Source: Hyphomicrobiales bacterium (GTDB lineage: Bacteria > Pseudomonadota > Alphaproteobacteria > Rhizobiales > Rhizobiaceae). Taken from it: a stretch of DNA of 58,144 nt. A program made the position numbers and the translations under genes. Shown in pieces: positions 34,125 through 41,403 of the stretch; position 1 is the first letter of the stretch, and each line of letters starts with the position of its first letter. Where the stretch lies: NCBI GenBank assembly GCA_900469625.1, contig UBXV01000014.1:348828-406971 (forward strand). Direction: 5' to 3'. The notes beneath the pieces were generated by a model, which saw only the letters and a list, made by a program, of their open reading frames with translations, searched no databases and was not told the DNA's origin.

Positions 34125-34940
34125 ATGTCCGATACCGTATTGCTGCAGATTTCCGAAGGGATAGCGCTTCTGACCCTGAACCGGCCCGGGAAGCTGAATG
34201 CGCTCAACTACGCGCTGATCGACAGGCTGATGGCCCTGCTCGACGCCATCGAGGTCAACGACGCGGTCGGCGCGGTCATCATCACCGGCGCGGGCGAGCG
34301 CGCCTTTTCCGCCGGCGGCGATATCCACGAATTTTCCGAGAGTGTGGCCAAGGGCGTAAATCCGGCCGTGCGCGATTTCGTCCGTCGCGGCCAGAGGCTC
34401 ACGGCGCGGCTGGAAGCCTTTCCGAAGCCGGTCATCGCCGCCGTCAACGGCATCGCCTATGGCGGCGGCTGCGAAATCACCGAGGCCGTACACCTGGCCA
34501 TCGCCAGCGAGCGCTCCCGCTTTGCCAAGCCCGAGATCAGGCTCGGCATGCCGCCGACCTTCGGCGGCACCCAGCGCCTGCCGCGGCTTGCCGGCCGCAA
34601 GCGCGCGCTCGAACTTCTGTTGACGGGCGAGGATTTCTCGCCGGACCGTGCCCAGGACATGGGCCTCGTCAACCACGTGGTGGCCCATGAGGAGCTGATG
34701 CCCGTCGCCCGCGACCTTGCCAGACGCATCATGGGCCATTCCCCCCTTGCCGTCCGCTCGATCATCACCGCCGTCACCCGCGGCCTCAACATGTCGATCT
34801 CGGAGGGGCTGCTGGTGGAAAGCGAGCAGTTCGCGCAGATGGTGCCGACCGACGACCTTTCCGATGCGCTTGCCGCCTGGAAGGGACGGCGCATCCACGA
34901 CGACCCGCCGCGTGACCGCCCATTCTCGCGCTACTACTAA
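34125..34940 (+). CDS. Enoyl-CoA hydratase/isomerase family protein
   Basis: The 271-residue crotonase-fold protein has TLNRPGKLNALN, the oxyanion-hole segments GAGERAFSAGGDIHEF and AAVNGIAYGGGCEIT, and the LGMPPTFGGTQRLPRLAGRKRALELLLTGE region. It should hydrate or isomerise an acyl-CoA. AGGAGAA before the ATG at 34125 supports the start. The divergent TetR gene with a dyad operator suggests induction by a fatty or aromatic acyl-CoA. No other beta-oxidation gene is adjacent. Confidence 0.9.
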   Translation: MSDTVLLQISEGIALLTLNRPGKLNALNYALIDRLMALLDAIEVNDAVGAVIITGAGERAFSAGGDIHEFSESVAKGVNPAVRDFVRRGQRLTARLEAFPKPVIAAVNGIAYGGGCEITEAVHLAIASERSRFAKPEIRLGMPPTFGGTQRLPRLAGRKRALELLLTGEDFSPDRAQDMGLVNHVVAHEELMPVARDLARRIMGHSPLAVRSIITAVTRGLNMSISEGLLVESEQFAQMVPTDDLSDALAAWKGRRIHDDPPRDRPFSRYY

Positions 34941-34942
34941 AT

Positions 34943-35000
34943 TCAACCGATCGGTTGACAATCCCAAGGGCATCGGCGATATTCAACAACATGGTTGAAT
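34943..35000. promoter_or_regulatory. Two ArsR-type operators, one overlapping the start codon
   Basis: TCAACCGATCGGTTGA (34943-34958) is a perfect 16-bp palindrome. ATTCAAC-N6-GTTGAAT (34981-35000) is a second dyad with the same TTCAAC half-site, and the ATG of the ArsR gene lies in its centre. The shared half-site and 38-bp centre-to-centre spacing suggest cooperative autorepression. Confidence 0.65.
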
Positions 35001-35368
35001 ATATGAACGATCGGCTCGACGCCGTTTTCCATGCGCTCTCCGACCCGACGCGGAGGGCGATGCTGCAGGATCTGTCAGCAGGCGAACGGCTGGTGGGCGA
35101 GCTTGCCGCCCCCTTCTCCATTTCGCTTGCCGCCGCCTCGAAACACATCAAGGTGCTCGAAGGCGCAGGCCTCGTGCGCCGCGAGGTGCGCGGCCGCGCG
35201 CATGTCTGCCGGCTCGACGCCGAGCCGATGCATGCCGGCATGGAATGGATGCGTCACTACGAAGCCTTCTGGCGCGGGCGCATCGACGTGCTGGAGGCAC
35301 TGCTCCTGGCCGAGGATGCGGCAAAGGGCGTGGATACCCAGCCCCGGAAAACGGAGACGAAGCGATGA
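34991..35368 (+). CDS. ArsR family transcriptional regulator
   Basis: The 125-residue protein begins MVEYMNDRLDAVFHALSDPTRRAML, the usual opening of the metal-independent ArsR group, followed by the winged helix (AGERLVGELAAPFSISLAAASKHIKVLEGAGLV). No metal-binding CVC motif is present. There is no ribosome site before the ATG; it sits inside a dyad operator, so a leaderless transcript is plausible. It overlaps the SRPBCC gene by four bases; ArsR-SRPBCC pairs of this type are common in proteobacteria. Confidence 0.88.
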   Translation: MVEYMNDRLDAVFHALSDPTRRAMLQDLSAGERLVGELAAPFSISLAAASKHIKVLEGAGLVRREVRGRAHVCRLDAEPMHAGMEWMRHYEAFWRGRIDVLEALLLAEDAAKGVDTQPRKTETKR

Positions 35369-35925
35369 CTGCGCCAGCCGGCACCGACGACGGCCTTGCC
35401 CGGATCGTCGCGCCGGATACGGCGCGCATCGAGCGCCTGCTGCCGGGGCCGATCGAGCGCATCTGGGCCTACCTGACGCAGGAAGACAAGCGCAGGCAAT
35501 GGATGGCGTCGGGGATCATCGGTGATGCGACGGGCGCCGGCGTCGAACATATCTTTCGCCACGAGGAACTGGGCAGCGACTGCGGCGAACCGCCGCCAAA
35601 ATATGCCGCTCTGGCCGGCGAAAGCCGGATCCATGGCCACATCATCGCCTGTGAGCCCCCACACCTTTTGGCCTACACGTGGGGCGAAGGCACGCCGACG
35701 CCGTCGCAGGTTCGTTTCGAGTTGAAAGCAAGGGGCGCCGAGGTGCTGCTGGTCGTCACCCATGCGCGCATCGCCGCGCCGGAGATGATGGCGAGCGTCG
35801 CCGCCGGCTGGCATACCCATCTCGACATTCTTGCCAATGTCGTCTCCGGCCGCCCGTCAAGCGGCTTCTGGGAGAAGCATACAAGGCTGGAGCAGGCATA
35901 CGCGCAGCGGATGACTGCGCGCTAG
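35365..35925 (+). CDS. SRPBCC (AHSA1-like) domain protein
   Basis: The 186-residue protein has ARIERLLPGPIERIWAYLTQEDKRRQWM near the start, a central HGHIIACEPPHLLAYTWGEG and a C-terminal ASVAAGWHTHLDILANVVSG, all typical of AHSA1-type SRPBCC domains. It is translationally coupled to the ArsR gene (ATGA). Its ligand and role are unknown; its partner regulator presumably responds to the same condition. Confidence 0.87.
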   Translation: MTAPAGTDDGLARIVAPDTARIERLLPGPIERIWAYLTQEDKRRQWMASGIIGDATGAGVEHIFRHEELGSDCGEPPPKYAALAGESRIHGHIIACEPPHLLAYTWGEGTPTPSQVRFELKARGAEVLLVVTHARIAAPEMMASVAAGWHTHLDILANVVSGRPSSGFWEKHTRLEQAYAQRMTAR

Positions 35926-36032
35926 CAACCCGACGCATCAGACGTACTTCATGGTTTTCCGCCCGGATCGGTGTCGCTCCGGGAAACCATGCCGCATGCC
36001 CACGCACCAACAACGGATCAAGGGAGGTTTCC

Positions 36033-36830
36033 ATGTTGCTTCAGGATAAGGTGGCGATCATATATGGCGGCAGCGGCGCGATCGGCGGCGCCGCGGCGCG
36101 TGCCTTTGCGCGCGAAGGCGCACGTGTCTTTCTGGCCGGGCGAACGGCTGAAACCTTAAGACGCTCGGCCGAAGCAATTCGCGCCGCGGGTGGAAAAGCG
36201 GAATTCGACGTTACCGACGTGCTCGATCAGGCAGCCGTCGAGCGGCATGTGCAATCGGTCGTCGATCGCGCCGGCCGGGTCGATGTGGTGCTGACGGCCG
36301 TCGGCTTTGCCCATGTCCAGGGCCCACCCCTGTCCGCGCTGACGCTGGAGCAGTTCGAACGACCGATCGCCGCCTACACCCGCGCCAATTTCATCACCGC
36401 CAAGGCGGCCGCTACGCATATGGAAAAAAACGGCAGCGGCGTCATCCTGACGGTGTCGACGCCCGGCTCGCGCATGTCGGGCTCGGGCTTCCTTGGCTAC
36501 GGCACCACCTGCGGTGCAATCGAGACGTTTTCGCGCATTCTCGCCGGTGAAGTGGGCAGCCATGGCATCCGTGTCGTCTGCCTGCGTCCGGACGCCATTC
36601 CCGAGGCGCTGCCGGTCTCACACGCCCGGGCCGTGTTCCAGGGCTTTGCCGACCGTTTCGAGACGACCGTGGAGGAGATGATCGAGGGCCGGGCAAAGAC
36701 CGGCACGCTGCTCGGGCGCTTCCCGAGGCTCGACGAGGTCGCCGACTATGCGGCGTTCATCGCCTCGGACCGGGCGGGCGCCATGACCGGCGCGATCGCC
36801 AACCTCACCTGCGGTTCCCTTGTCGACTGA
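36033..36830 (+). CDS. SDR-family protein with altered catalytic motif
   Basis: The 265-residue protein has a Rossmann cofactor motif GGSGAIGG (residues 12-19) and the general SDR plan, including Ser142 and Tyr156. In the usual YxxxK motif, residue 160 is Cys rather than Lys (YGTTC), so normal SDR catalysis is doubtful. GGGAGG before the ATG at 36033 is a strong start. It is followed by a terminator hairpin shared with the convergent DUF1772 gene. It may be a cofactor-binding or regulatory SDR, or use different chemistry. Confidence 0.83.
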   Translation: MLLQDKVAIIYGGSGAIGGAAARAFAREGARVFLAGRTAETLRRSAEAIRAAGGKAEFDVTDVLDQAAVERHVQSVVDRAGRVDVVLTAVGFAHVQGPPLSALTLEQFERPIAAYTRANFITAKAAATHMEKNGSGVILTVSTPGSRMSGSGFLGYGTTCGAIETFSRILAGEVGSHGIRVVCLRPDAIPEALPVSHARAVFQGFADRFETTVEEMIEGRAKTGTLLGRFPRLDEVADYAAFIASDRAGAMTGAIANLTCGSLVD

Positions 36831-36837
36831 CGGCAAC

Positions 36838-36880
36838 GACGATCGGCGCACCTCTGGAAGGTACGCCGGTCGTCCTGTTT
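36838..36880. terminator. Hairpin terminator between convergent SDR and DUF1772 genes
   Basis: GACGATCGGCG (36838-36848) pairs with CGCCGGTCGTC (36864-36874), with one wobble pair, followed by CTGTTT. Confidence 0.6.
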
Positions 36881-37359
36881 CAGGCGCGTGCAAACCCAAG
36901 GACGAACAGCGCCAATGCCGCGATCGAGGACACGGTGCGCACATGGTTCCACCAGACCCAGTCGGTCAGGTAGCGCTGCTGCCAGAATTCGGTGGCGGCC
37001 TGGCCAGGCGTCGTCGCGACCAGCGCGTCGTTCATCGGCACGTTGAACACGATGGTGACGATCAGCACGCCGGCGACATAGATAATGCCGCCCGCCGCCA
37101 AAAGCAGGCTGCCATTGCCGCCCGAGAAGAAGGCGACGACCACGAGGGCGAGTGCCAAGAGCGCCGTGCCCATGAAGACGCTGAGAAAAAGCGGGTTCTG
37201 GATCACGACGTTGATCGCATTCATCGCGGCGATCCCCTGCTCCGCCGGCAGCCGCCCCAGCGCCTGCATGATGCAAACCGAGAAAATGAAGAACAGCCCG
37301 GCCATCAGGCCGGAGCCGATCGCGGCGGCAAACGCCAAAGCGGGGATCAGCGGGATCAT
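36880..37359 (-). CDS. DUF1772 (anthrone oxygenase-like) membrane protein
   Basis: The 159-residue protein has four hydrophobic segments (about 5-29, 55-77, 84-105, 138-157) and family features such as GLMAGLFFIFSVCIMQALGRLP near the start, NVPMND in the middle and WWNHVRT before the last span. Some fungal relatives oxidise anthrones; bacterial function is unknown. Its ATG overlaps the stop of the NmrA-like gene, so both form an operon under the divergent TetR. Confidence 0.87.
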   Translation of the reverse strand: MIPLIPALAFAAAIGSGLMAGLFFIFSVCIMQALGRLPAEQGIAAMNAINVVIQNPLFLSVFMGTALLALALVVVAFFSGGNGSLLLAAGGIIYVAGVLIVTIVFNVPMNDALVATTPGQAATEFWQQRYLTDWVWWNHVRTVSSIAALALFVLGFARA

Positions 37360-38186
37360 GCGGCAAGACTCCAGACATCTGTTGCGGCGGTCTCCCGGGC
37401 ATAGTCGGCGAAATCGCGCGGCCTGCGCCCAAGCACGTGTTCGACATCGGACGTCAGGTGCGAATTGCGTCCGTCGAGCACCGACGTGAAGAGATAACGG
37501 ATCAGCGCGACATAGTCATCCGGCACGCCGTCCCCCTTCAGCTGCGCGGCAAAATCGTCGACCGGAACGGACTGATAGCTGATCCGGCGATTGGCGGCAG
37601 CCGCGATCTCGGCCACCGCATCGGCAAAAGTCATCAACCGCGGCCCGGTCAGCGAATAGACCTTGCCGACATGGCCATCGTCCAGAAGTGCCGCAACCGC
37701 GACATCGGCAATGTCGTCGCAACTGATGAAGGGTTCGGTGACCGCATCCGTCGGCAGGTAGACCGAACCGCCCACGATGCCGTCGGCAAGGAAACCTTCG
37801 CTGAAGTTCTCGAAGAACCAGCTTGCGCGGATGATCGTCCAGTCGGCGCCGGAGGCCTGCAGCGCGCGCTCGGCGGCTTCCGCCTCGTCCTCGCCGCGGC
37901 CCGACAGAAGCACCAGCCGCTTGATACCAGCGTGAACCGCAAGCGCGGAAAACCGGCGCATGGTGTCAACCGCTCCCGGCGATGCGAGGTCGGGCTGGAA
38001 GCAGACATAGACGCGGTCGACATTTTCCAGGGCCGCCGCCCAGGTCGCCTCGTCCGTCCAATCGAAGGAAGGCGATGTCGAACGGGCGCCGATGCGCACC
38101 GCGATGCCCCGTTCCTGAAGGCGGGCTGCCACGCGCCGCCCCGTCTTGCCGGTGCCGCCCAGAACCAGTGTGAGTTTGTCCGTCAT
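37356..38186 (-). CDS. NmrA-like NAD(P)H-binding oxidoreductase
   Basis: The 276-residue atypical SDR has the N-terminal Rossmann motif LVLGGTGKTGRRVAARL (residues about 6-22) and later RASWFFENFSEGF and FISCDDIADVAVAALLD, typical of the NmrA/QOR2-like group that use or sense NAD(P)H. AGGAGG before the ATG at 38186 sets the start. It is the first gene of a two-gene operon with DUF1772 and is divergent from the TetR gene at 38290. Confidence 0.88.
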   Translation of the reverse strand: MTDKLTLVLGGTGKTGRRVAARLQERGIAVRIGARSTSPSFDWTDEATWAAALENVDRVYVCFQPDLASPGAVDTMRRFSALAVHAGIKRLVLLSGRGEDEAEAAERALQASGADWTIIRASWFFENFSEGFLADGIVGGSVYLPTDAVTEPFISCDDIADVAVAALLDDGHVGKVYSLTGPRLMTFADAVAEIAAAANRRISYQSVPVDDFAAQLKGDGVPDDYVALIRYLFTSVLDGRNSHLTSDVEHVLGRRPRDFADYARETAATDVWSLAA

Positions 38187-38213
38187 CGCTTCCTCCTGAG
38201 GTTGATCTACAAA

Positions 38214-38292
38214 CATGAGTATCTCTCACATTTGCAAATGTGATAAATCCTCGTATTTTAGGAGTCAAGACAAAATGTGAGCACTACTCATG
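38214..38292. promoter_or_regulatory. Extended TetR operator region in the NmrA/TetR divergent gap
   Basis: A perfect 18-bp palindrome, TCACATTTGCAAATGTGA, lies at 38226-38243. In addition CATGAGTA-N3-CTCACATTT (left, from 38214) recurs in inverted form as AAATGTGAG-N3-TACTCATG (right, to 38292), so both gene starts are bracketed by the same bipartite site. Confidence 0.65.
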
Positions 38293-38982
38293 ATTCCAGA
38301 GACAAGCCCGGCCGCGATCCCCGCCGACGACGAGCCGGCGCTACGCCGCACACCGAGCCAGAAGCGCAGCCGCGAGCGTGTCGAGCAGATCCTTGCCTGC
38401 GCGACGGCGCTCATCCAGGAGAAGGGCAGCGACGCGATGCGCATGAGCGAAGTCGCTGAAAAGGCTGGCATCTCGATCGGCTCGCTCTACCAGTACTTCC
38501 CCGACAAGGCGGCGATCGTGCGCACGCTGGCCGAGCGCTACAATGCCGTGTGCAACGAGTGCATCGGATCCGAGCTCGCCAGGGTCACCTCGATGGCCGA
38601 GCTGCGTGACGTCTTCTCCGGACTATTCGACATCTACTACGACATGTTCCTCGCCGAACCGGTGATGCGCGACATCTGGTCTGCGATGCAGGCCGACAAG
38701 GCGCTGCGGGAGATCGACCTGCAGCAGAGCCGTGCCGGCGGCAAGCTTCTTGCCGACGTCTGGGCCCGGTTTGCGCCCGACACGCCGCGCCCGACGATCG
38801 ACAGCGCCGCCTTCCTGATCATGCATCTCGGCGATTGCACCATGCGTCTTGCGGTCTCCGTCGAACGGGCTGAGGGCGACCAGATCGTCGAGGCCTATAA
38901 ACGCATGATTGTCAGGGATCTTGTCGCGGATGGACCGGGCGGAGGCGCAAGTTCAATTGACATCTCCGGGGCGCAATCCTAA
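38290..38982 (+). CDS. TetR/AcrR family transcriptional regulator
   Basis: The 230-residue protein has a short N-terminal arm, then the TetR helix-turn-helix RSRERVEQILACATALIQEKGSDAMRMSEVAEKAGISIGSLYQYFPDKAAIV (about residues 26-77). The ATG falls in the right arm of the extended operator, consistent with autoregulation of itself and the divergent NmrA/DUF1772 operon. The promoter of the cobalamin riboswitch overlaps its 3' end. Confidence 0.9.
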   Translation: MIPETSPAAIPADDEPALRRTPSQKRSRERVEQILACATALIQEKGSDAMRMSEVAEKAGISIGSLYQYFPDKAAIVRTLAERYNAVCNECIGSELARVTSMAELRDVFSGLFDIYYDMFLAEPVMRDIWSAMQADKALREIDLQQSRAGGKLLADVWARFAPDTPRPTIDSAAFLIMHLGDCTMRLAVSVERAEGDQIVEAYKRMIVRDLVADGPGGGASSIDISGAQS

Positions 38983-38985
38983 TCA
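38957..38985 (+). promoter_or_regulatory. Promoter of the cobalamin riboswitch/cbtBA transcript
   Basis: TTGACA at 38957-38962 and TAATCA at 38980-38985 are separated by 17 bases. Transcription would begin near 38992, just before the aptamer. The promoter lies inside the last codons of the TetR gene. Confidence 0.6.
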
Positions 38986-38998
38986 TCATGGGATCGAT

Positions 38999-39240
38999 TG
39001 GTTCCCGCAACGCGAACGCGTTTCGGGAGTAAACGGGAACGTGACGGATGGACCCATGCTGGGCATTCAAATCACGGCCGACCCCGCGACTGTAGAGCGA
39101 CGTGAATGCGCCGTTCCGGAGCGATCCGGAAAAAGCCACTGGAGACGAGACCGCGAGAGGGCGGACCCTGGCTCTGGGAAGGCGAGGCAAATCCAGGGTG
39201 ATTTCACCCGACGTCCTGAGCCAGGAAACCTGCCAGTCGA
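38999..39240 (+). ncRNA. Cobalamin (adenosylcobalamin) riboswitch
   Basis: The conserved core elements occur in the right order: CCGCGACTGTA (39084-39094), AGCCACTG (39134-39141), GGGAAGG (39176-39182) and the B12 box GAGCCAGGAAACCTGCC (39218-39234). GGTTCCCG at the 5' side pairs with the CGGGAAC segment near 39034-39040. It lies directly upstream of cbtB-cbtA, a cobalt transporter widely under B12 riboswitch control, and should turn expression off when cobalamin is plentiful. Confidence 0.93.
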
Positions 39241-39294
39241 TGCGGGCATAGGGCCCAAACCGGGAAACATCCCGATGCCATCACGGAGGTTGTC

Positions 39295-39471
39295 ATGGCT
39301 ACGTCTACAGTTTCGAGCATTCCGCTCTCCCTCAGCGATCGTCTGACCGCTGGTATCATCGCGCTTCTCATTGGCGGCTTCCTCGTCTTCGGCGCAGGCC
39401 TGGCGAATTCGGCCGTACTGCACGACACCGCGCACGACACCCGCCACTCCTACGGCTTCCCCTGCCACTAA
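39295..39471 (+). CDS. cbtB: CbtB, small subunit of the cobalt transporter
   Basis: This 58-residue protein has one membrane span (about residues 18-40, TAGIIALLIGGFLVFGAGLA) and a His-rich C-terminal tail LHDTAHDTRHSYGFPCH, the characteristic cobalt-binding end of CbtB. It works with CbtA in cobalt uptake for B12 synthesis. GGAGG before the ATG supports the start. It lies 55 bases after the riboswitch B12 box. Confidence 0.92.
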   Translation: MATSTVSSIPLSLSDRLTAGIIALLIGGFLVFGAGLANSAVLHDTAHDTRHSYGFPCH

Positions 39472-39522
39472 GCGATGGTGAGGGACGCTGCCTGCGTTCC
39501 GCATCGACATAGCAGCGGACAG

Positions 39523-39553
39523 AAACGCTTCCGGCTTACGGCCGGACGCGTTT
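39523..39553. other. Intercistronic stem-loop between cbtB and cbtA
   Basis: AAACGCTTCCGGC (39523-39535) pairs with GCCGGACGCGTTT (39541-39553) at 12 of 13 positions over a 5-base loop, TTACG. No T-run follows, so it more likely affects mRNA stability or processing between the two genes. Confidence 0.6.
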
Positions 39554-39668
39554 GCTCGCGTCTGATGCAGACGATTGATCTGCCGGATCGAGCCGCTCAC
39601 GGAATTGCCAATGGGACACGGCGCCGCCTGCCGGATGCGCGGCGCGCCGATAGCGAGGGATATCGAAA

Positions 39669-40463
39669 ATGATTGTCAGAACGCTTCTGGCCGCGATCGT
39701 GGCTGGATTGATTGCCGGTGTCTTCATGACCGGCGCCCAAGAGTTGCGGGTCGTACCGCTGATCCTCCACGCGGAAGAATTTGAAGGCGAGGCGCCAGCA
39801 GCCGGCGAACAGCCGGCCGTCCAGCCGGGGACGGCAGACCCCGCCGCAACCAACCACGACCAGCACTCGTCGCTGAAGGCTAAATCTCCGATTGGTGCCC
39901 TGCTTGATGCGCTGTCGCCCATCACGCCGGCCTATGCCCATGAGGGCGAACACGAGGAAGGCGGCATCATGTTCGGCATGAGCCGCTTTTCCGGCACGCT
40001 GATCGCCAATCTGGTGACCGGTTCCGGCTTCGCGTTGCTGCTTGCGGGCGTCAGCCTCGTCATCGGCTACCCGATCACCCTCAGGAACGGCGCACTCTGG
40101 GGCGCCTGCGGCTGGCTGGCCGTGCACATGCTGCCGGCCATTGGCCTGCCACCGGAACTGCCGGGCTTTCCGGCCGCCGAGCTCGGCGACCGCCAGACCT
40201 GGTGGTTGGCGACTGTGGCGCTTTCGGCCGTCGGCCTCTATCTCGTGGTCCTGCGCCAGGAGATCGTCGCCAAGGTCGTGGGCCTGGTGCTGATCGCAGC
40301 GCCTCACGTCTATGGCGCGCCGCAGCCGTCGGACATTTCCAGCAACGTGCCTGCCGTGCTCGGCGCCGAGTTCGCCGTGGCGGCGCTCGCCACCACGCTT
40401 GCCTTCTGGATCGTGCTCGGCGTCGTCTCGGGCTTCATCAACGACCGCTTCGCCAAGGCATAA
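39669..40463 (+). CDS. cbtA: CbtA, cobalt transporter membrane subunit
   Basis: The 264-residue inner-membrane protein has an N-terminal span, a polar periplasmic stretch containing HDQH and HEGEHEEGG (possible metal ligands, about 62-98), and about five further spans with the CbtA segments GSGFALLLAGVSLVIGYP, WGACGWLAVHMLPAIGLPPELPG and RQTWWL. It follows cbtB by 197 bases, with GAGGGA upstream of the ATG, and ends at a strong terminator. It belongs to the riboswitch-controlled cobalt uptake operon. Confidence 0.93.
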   Translation: MIVRTLLAAIVAGLIAGVFMTGAQELRVVPLILHAEEFEGEAPAAGEQPAVQPGTADPAATNHDQHSSLKAKSPIGALLDALSPITPAYAHEGEHEEGGIMFGMSRFSGTLIANLVTGSGFALLLAGVSLVIGYPITLRNGALWGACGWLAVHMLPAIGLPPELPGFPAAELGDRQTWWLATVALSAVGLYLVVLRQEIVAKVVGLVLIAAPHVYGAPQPSDISSNVPAVLGAEFAVAALATTLAFWIVLGVVSGFINDRFAKA

Positions 40464-40488
40464 GCGGGCCGGCATGGCAGCAGACAGG

Positions 40489-40523
40489 AGCCCCCGGTAT
40501 CCGACGGAGACCGGGGGCTTTTT
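40489..40523 (+). terminator. Intrinsic terminator of cbtBA
   Basis: AGCCCCCGGT (40489-40498) pairs with ACCGGGGGCT (40510-40519), immediately followed by a run of T residues. Confidence 0.9.
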
Positions 40524-40536
40524 CGTTCGCGTCGCT

Positions 40537-41403
40537 TCAGACGGCCCGCGATGCCAGAAGATGCGCCTGCAGGCGTTCCCGGCGCTCCCCCGGCGAAAGC
40601 AGCACGCAGCTGTCGCAGAAGCTGCCGCCTTCGGTTCGGTAATAGAGACAGCAGCCGCCACGCAGGCGATAGATCCGCGATAACGGCGGTTGGCCTTGCC
40701 CCTCCCCGATCGCGATGGCCTCGTAAGTCAGCTTGTCGGAATAAAGCGGCGTGCCTTGCCGCTTGACGATCGCCAGCGCCTTCGAAATAGCATTCGCCTC
40801 GTCGCCGAGCGTCCGCCCAACCTCGAGGAAAGCACCTGCTAGCGAATCCGCCGCGAGCCGCCACTGCGCGCCGGAGGATAGCCCCGTGCGGCGTTTCAGC
40901 GTGGCAATCACCGGCGCAAGTTGCGCCGCGAAGGCCTCGCCGAAGACGTCCGCATCCGCACGCTGCCGCGGCGAGCGCCCGGGCAAGGCCAGATGGAAAT
41001 GAAACCGCTTGGCCGCCACGGTGCGTTCGCCATGGCATCGAGAGATATCGTCAAAGCGAAGACCACGCACCTCGGGCACGATGTCCGCACCGAGATAAAG
41101 GCAAGCGAGCGCCAGCGCGAGCTGGTTGCCATAGAAGGCAATCAGATGCGCGGCACGGACCTTGTCTTCCATGCCGGTGGCAAAACAATCCTGATAGGCA
41201 AGCGCCACATCGATCCCGGCACCGCCTTCTGCCCAGAACTGCGCCGGGGAGAGCGCCTCGTCGCCGCCTTCGTCGAGCGAAAACCCAACCTCGGGAAAGC
41301 AGGGCTGCAGGCGCGCGATGGCGGCAAGCGCACGCCGCCGCTCGTCTTCTTCCGTCCGGTCGCTCTGCGCGCGATCGTCCTGACGCTCCTGGCCGAAACT
41401 CAT
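40537..41403 (-). CDS. FhuF-type siderophore-iron reductase (second copy)
   Basis: The 288-residue protein ends with RGGCCLYY...SFCDSC: Cys251-Cys252, ten residues, Cys263, two residues, Cys266, which is exactly the CC-x10-C-x2-C 2Fe-2S site of FhuF. The central part (AAHLIAFYGNQLALALACLYLGA) fits the family's helical domain. It should reduce a ferric siderophore in the cytoplasm. Its ATG overlaps the stop of the glycoamylase-family gene, with GGAG five bases upstream. It is clearly different from FhuF at 13704-14459 and may serve another siderophore. Confidence 0.85.
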   Translation of the reverse strand: MSFGQERQDDRAQSDRTEEDERRRALAAIARLQPCFPEVGFSLDEGGDEALSPAQFWAEGGAGIDVALAYQDCFATGMEDKVRAAHLIAFYGNQLALALACLYLGADIVPEVRGLRFDDISRCHGERTVAAKRFHFHLALPGRSPRQRADADVFGEAFAAQLAPVIATLKRRTGLSSGAQWRLAADSLAGAFLEVGRTLGDEANAISKALAIVKRQGTPLYSDKLTYEAIAIGEGQGQPPLSRIYRLRGGCCLYYRTEGGSFCDSCVLLSPGERRERLQAHLLASRAV

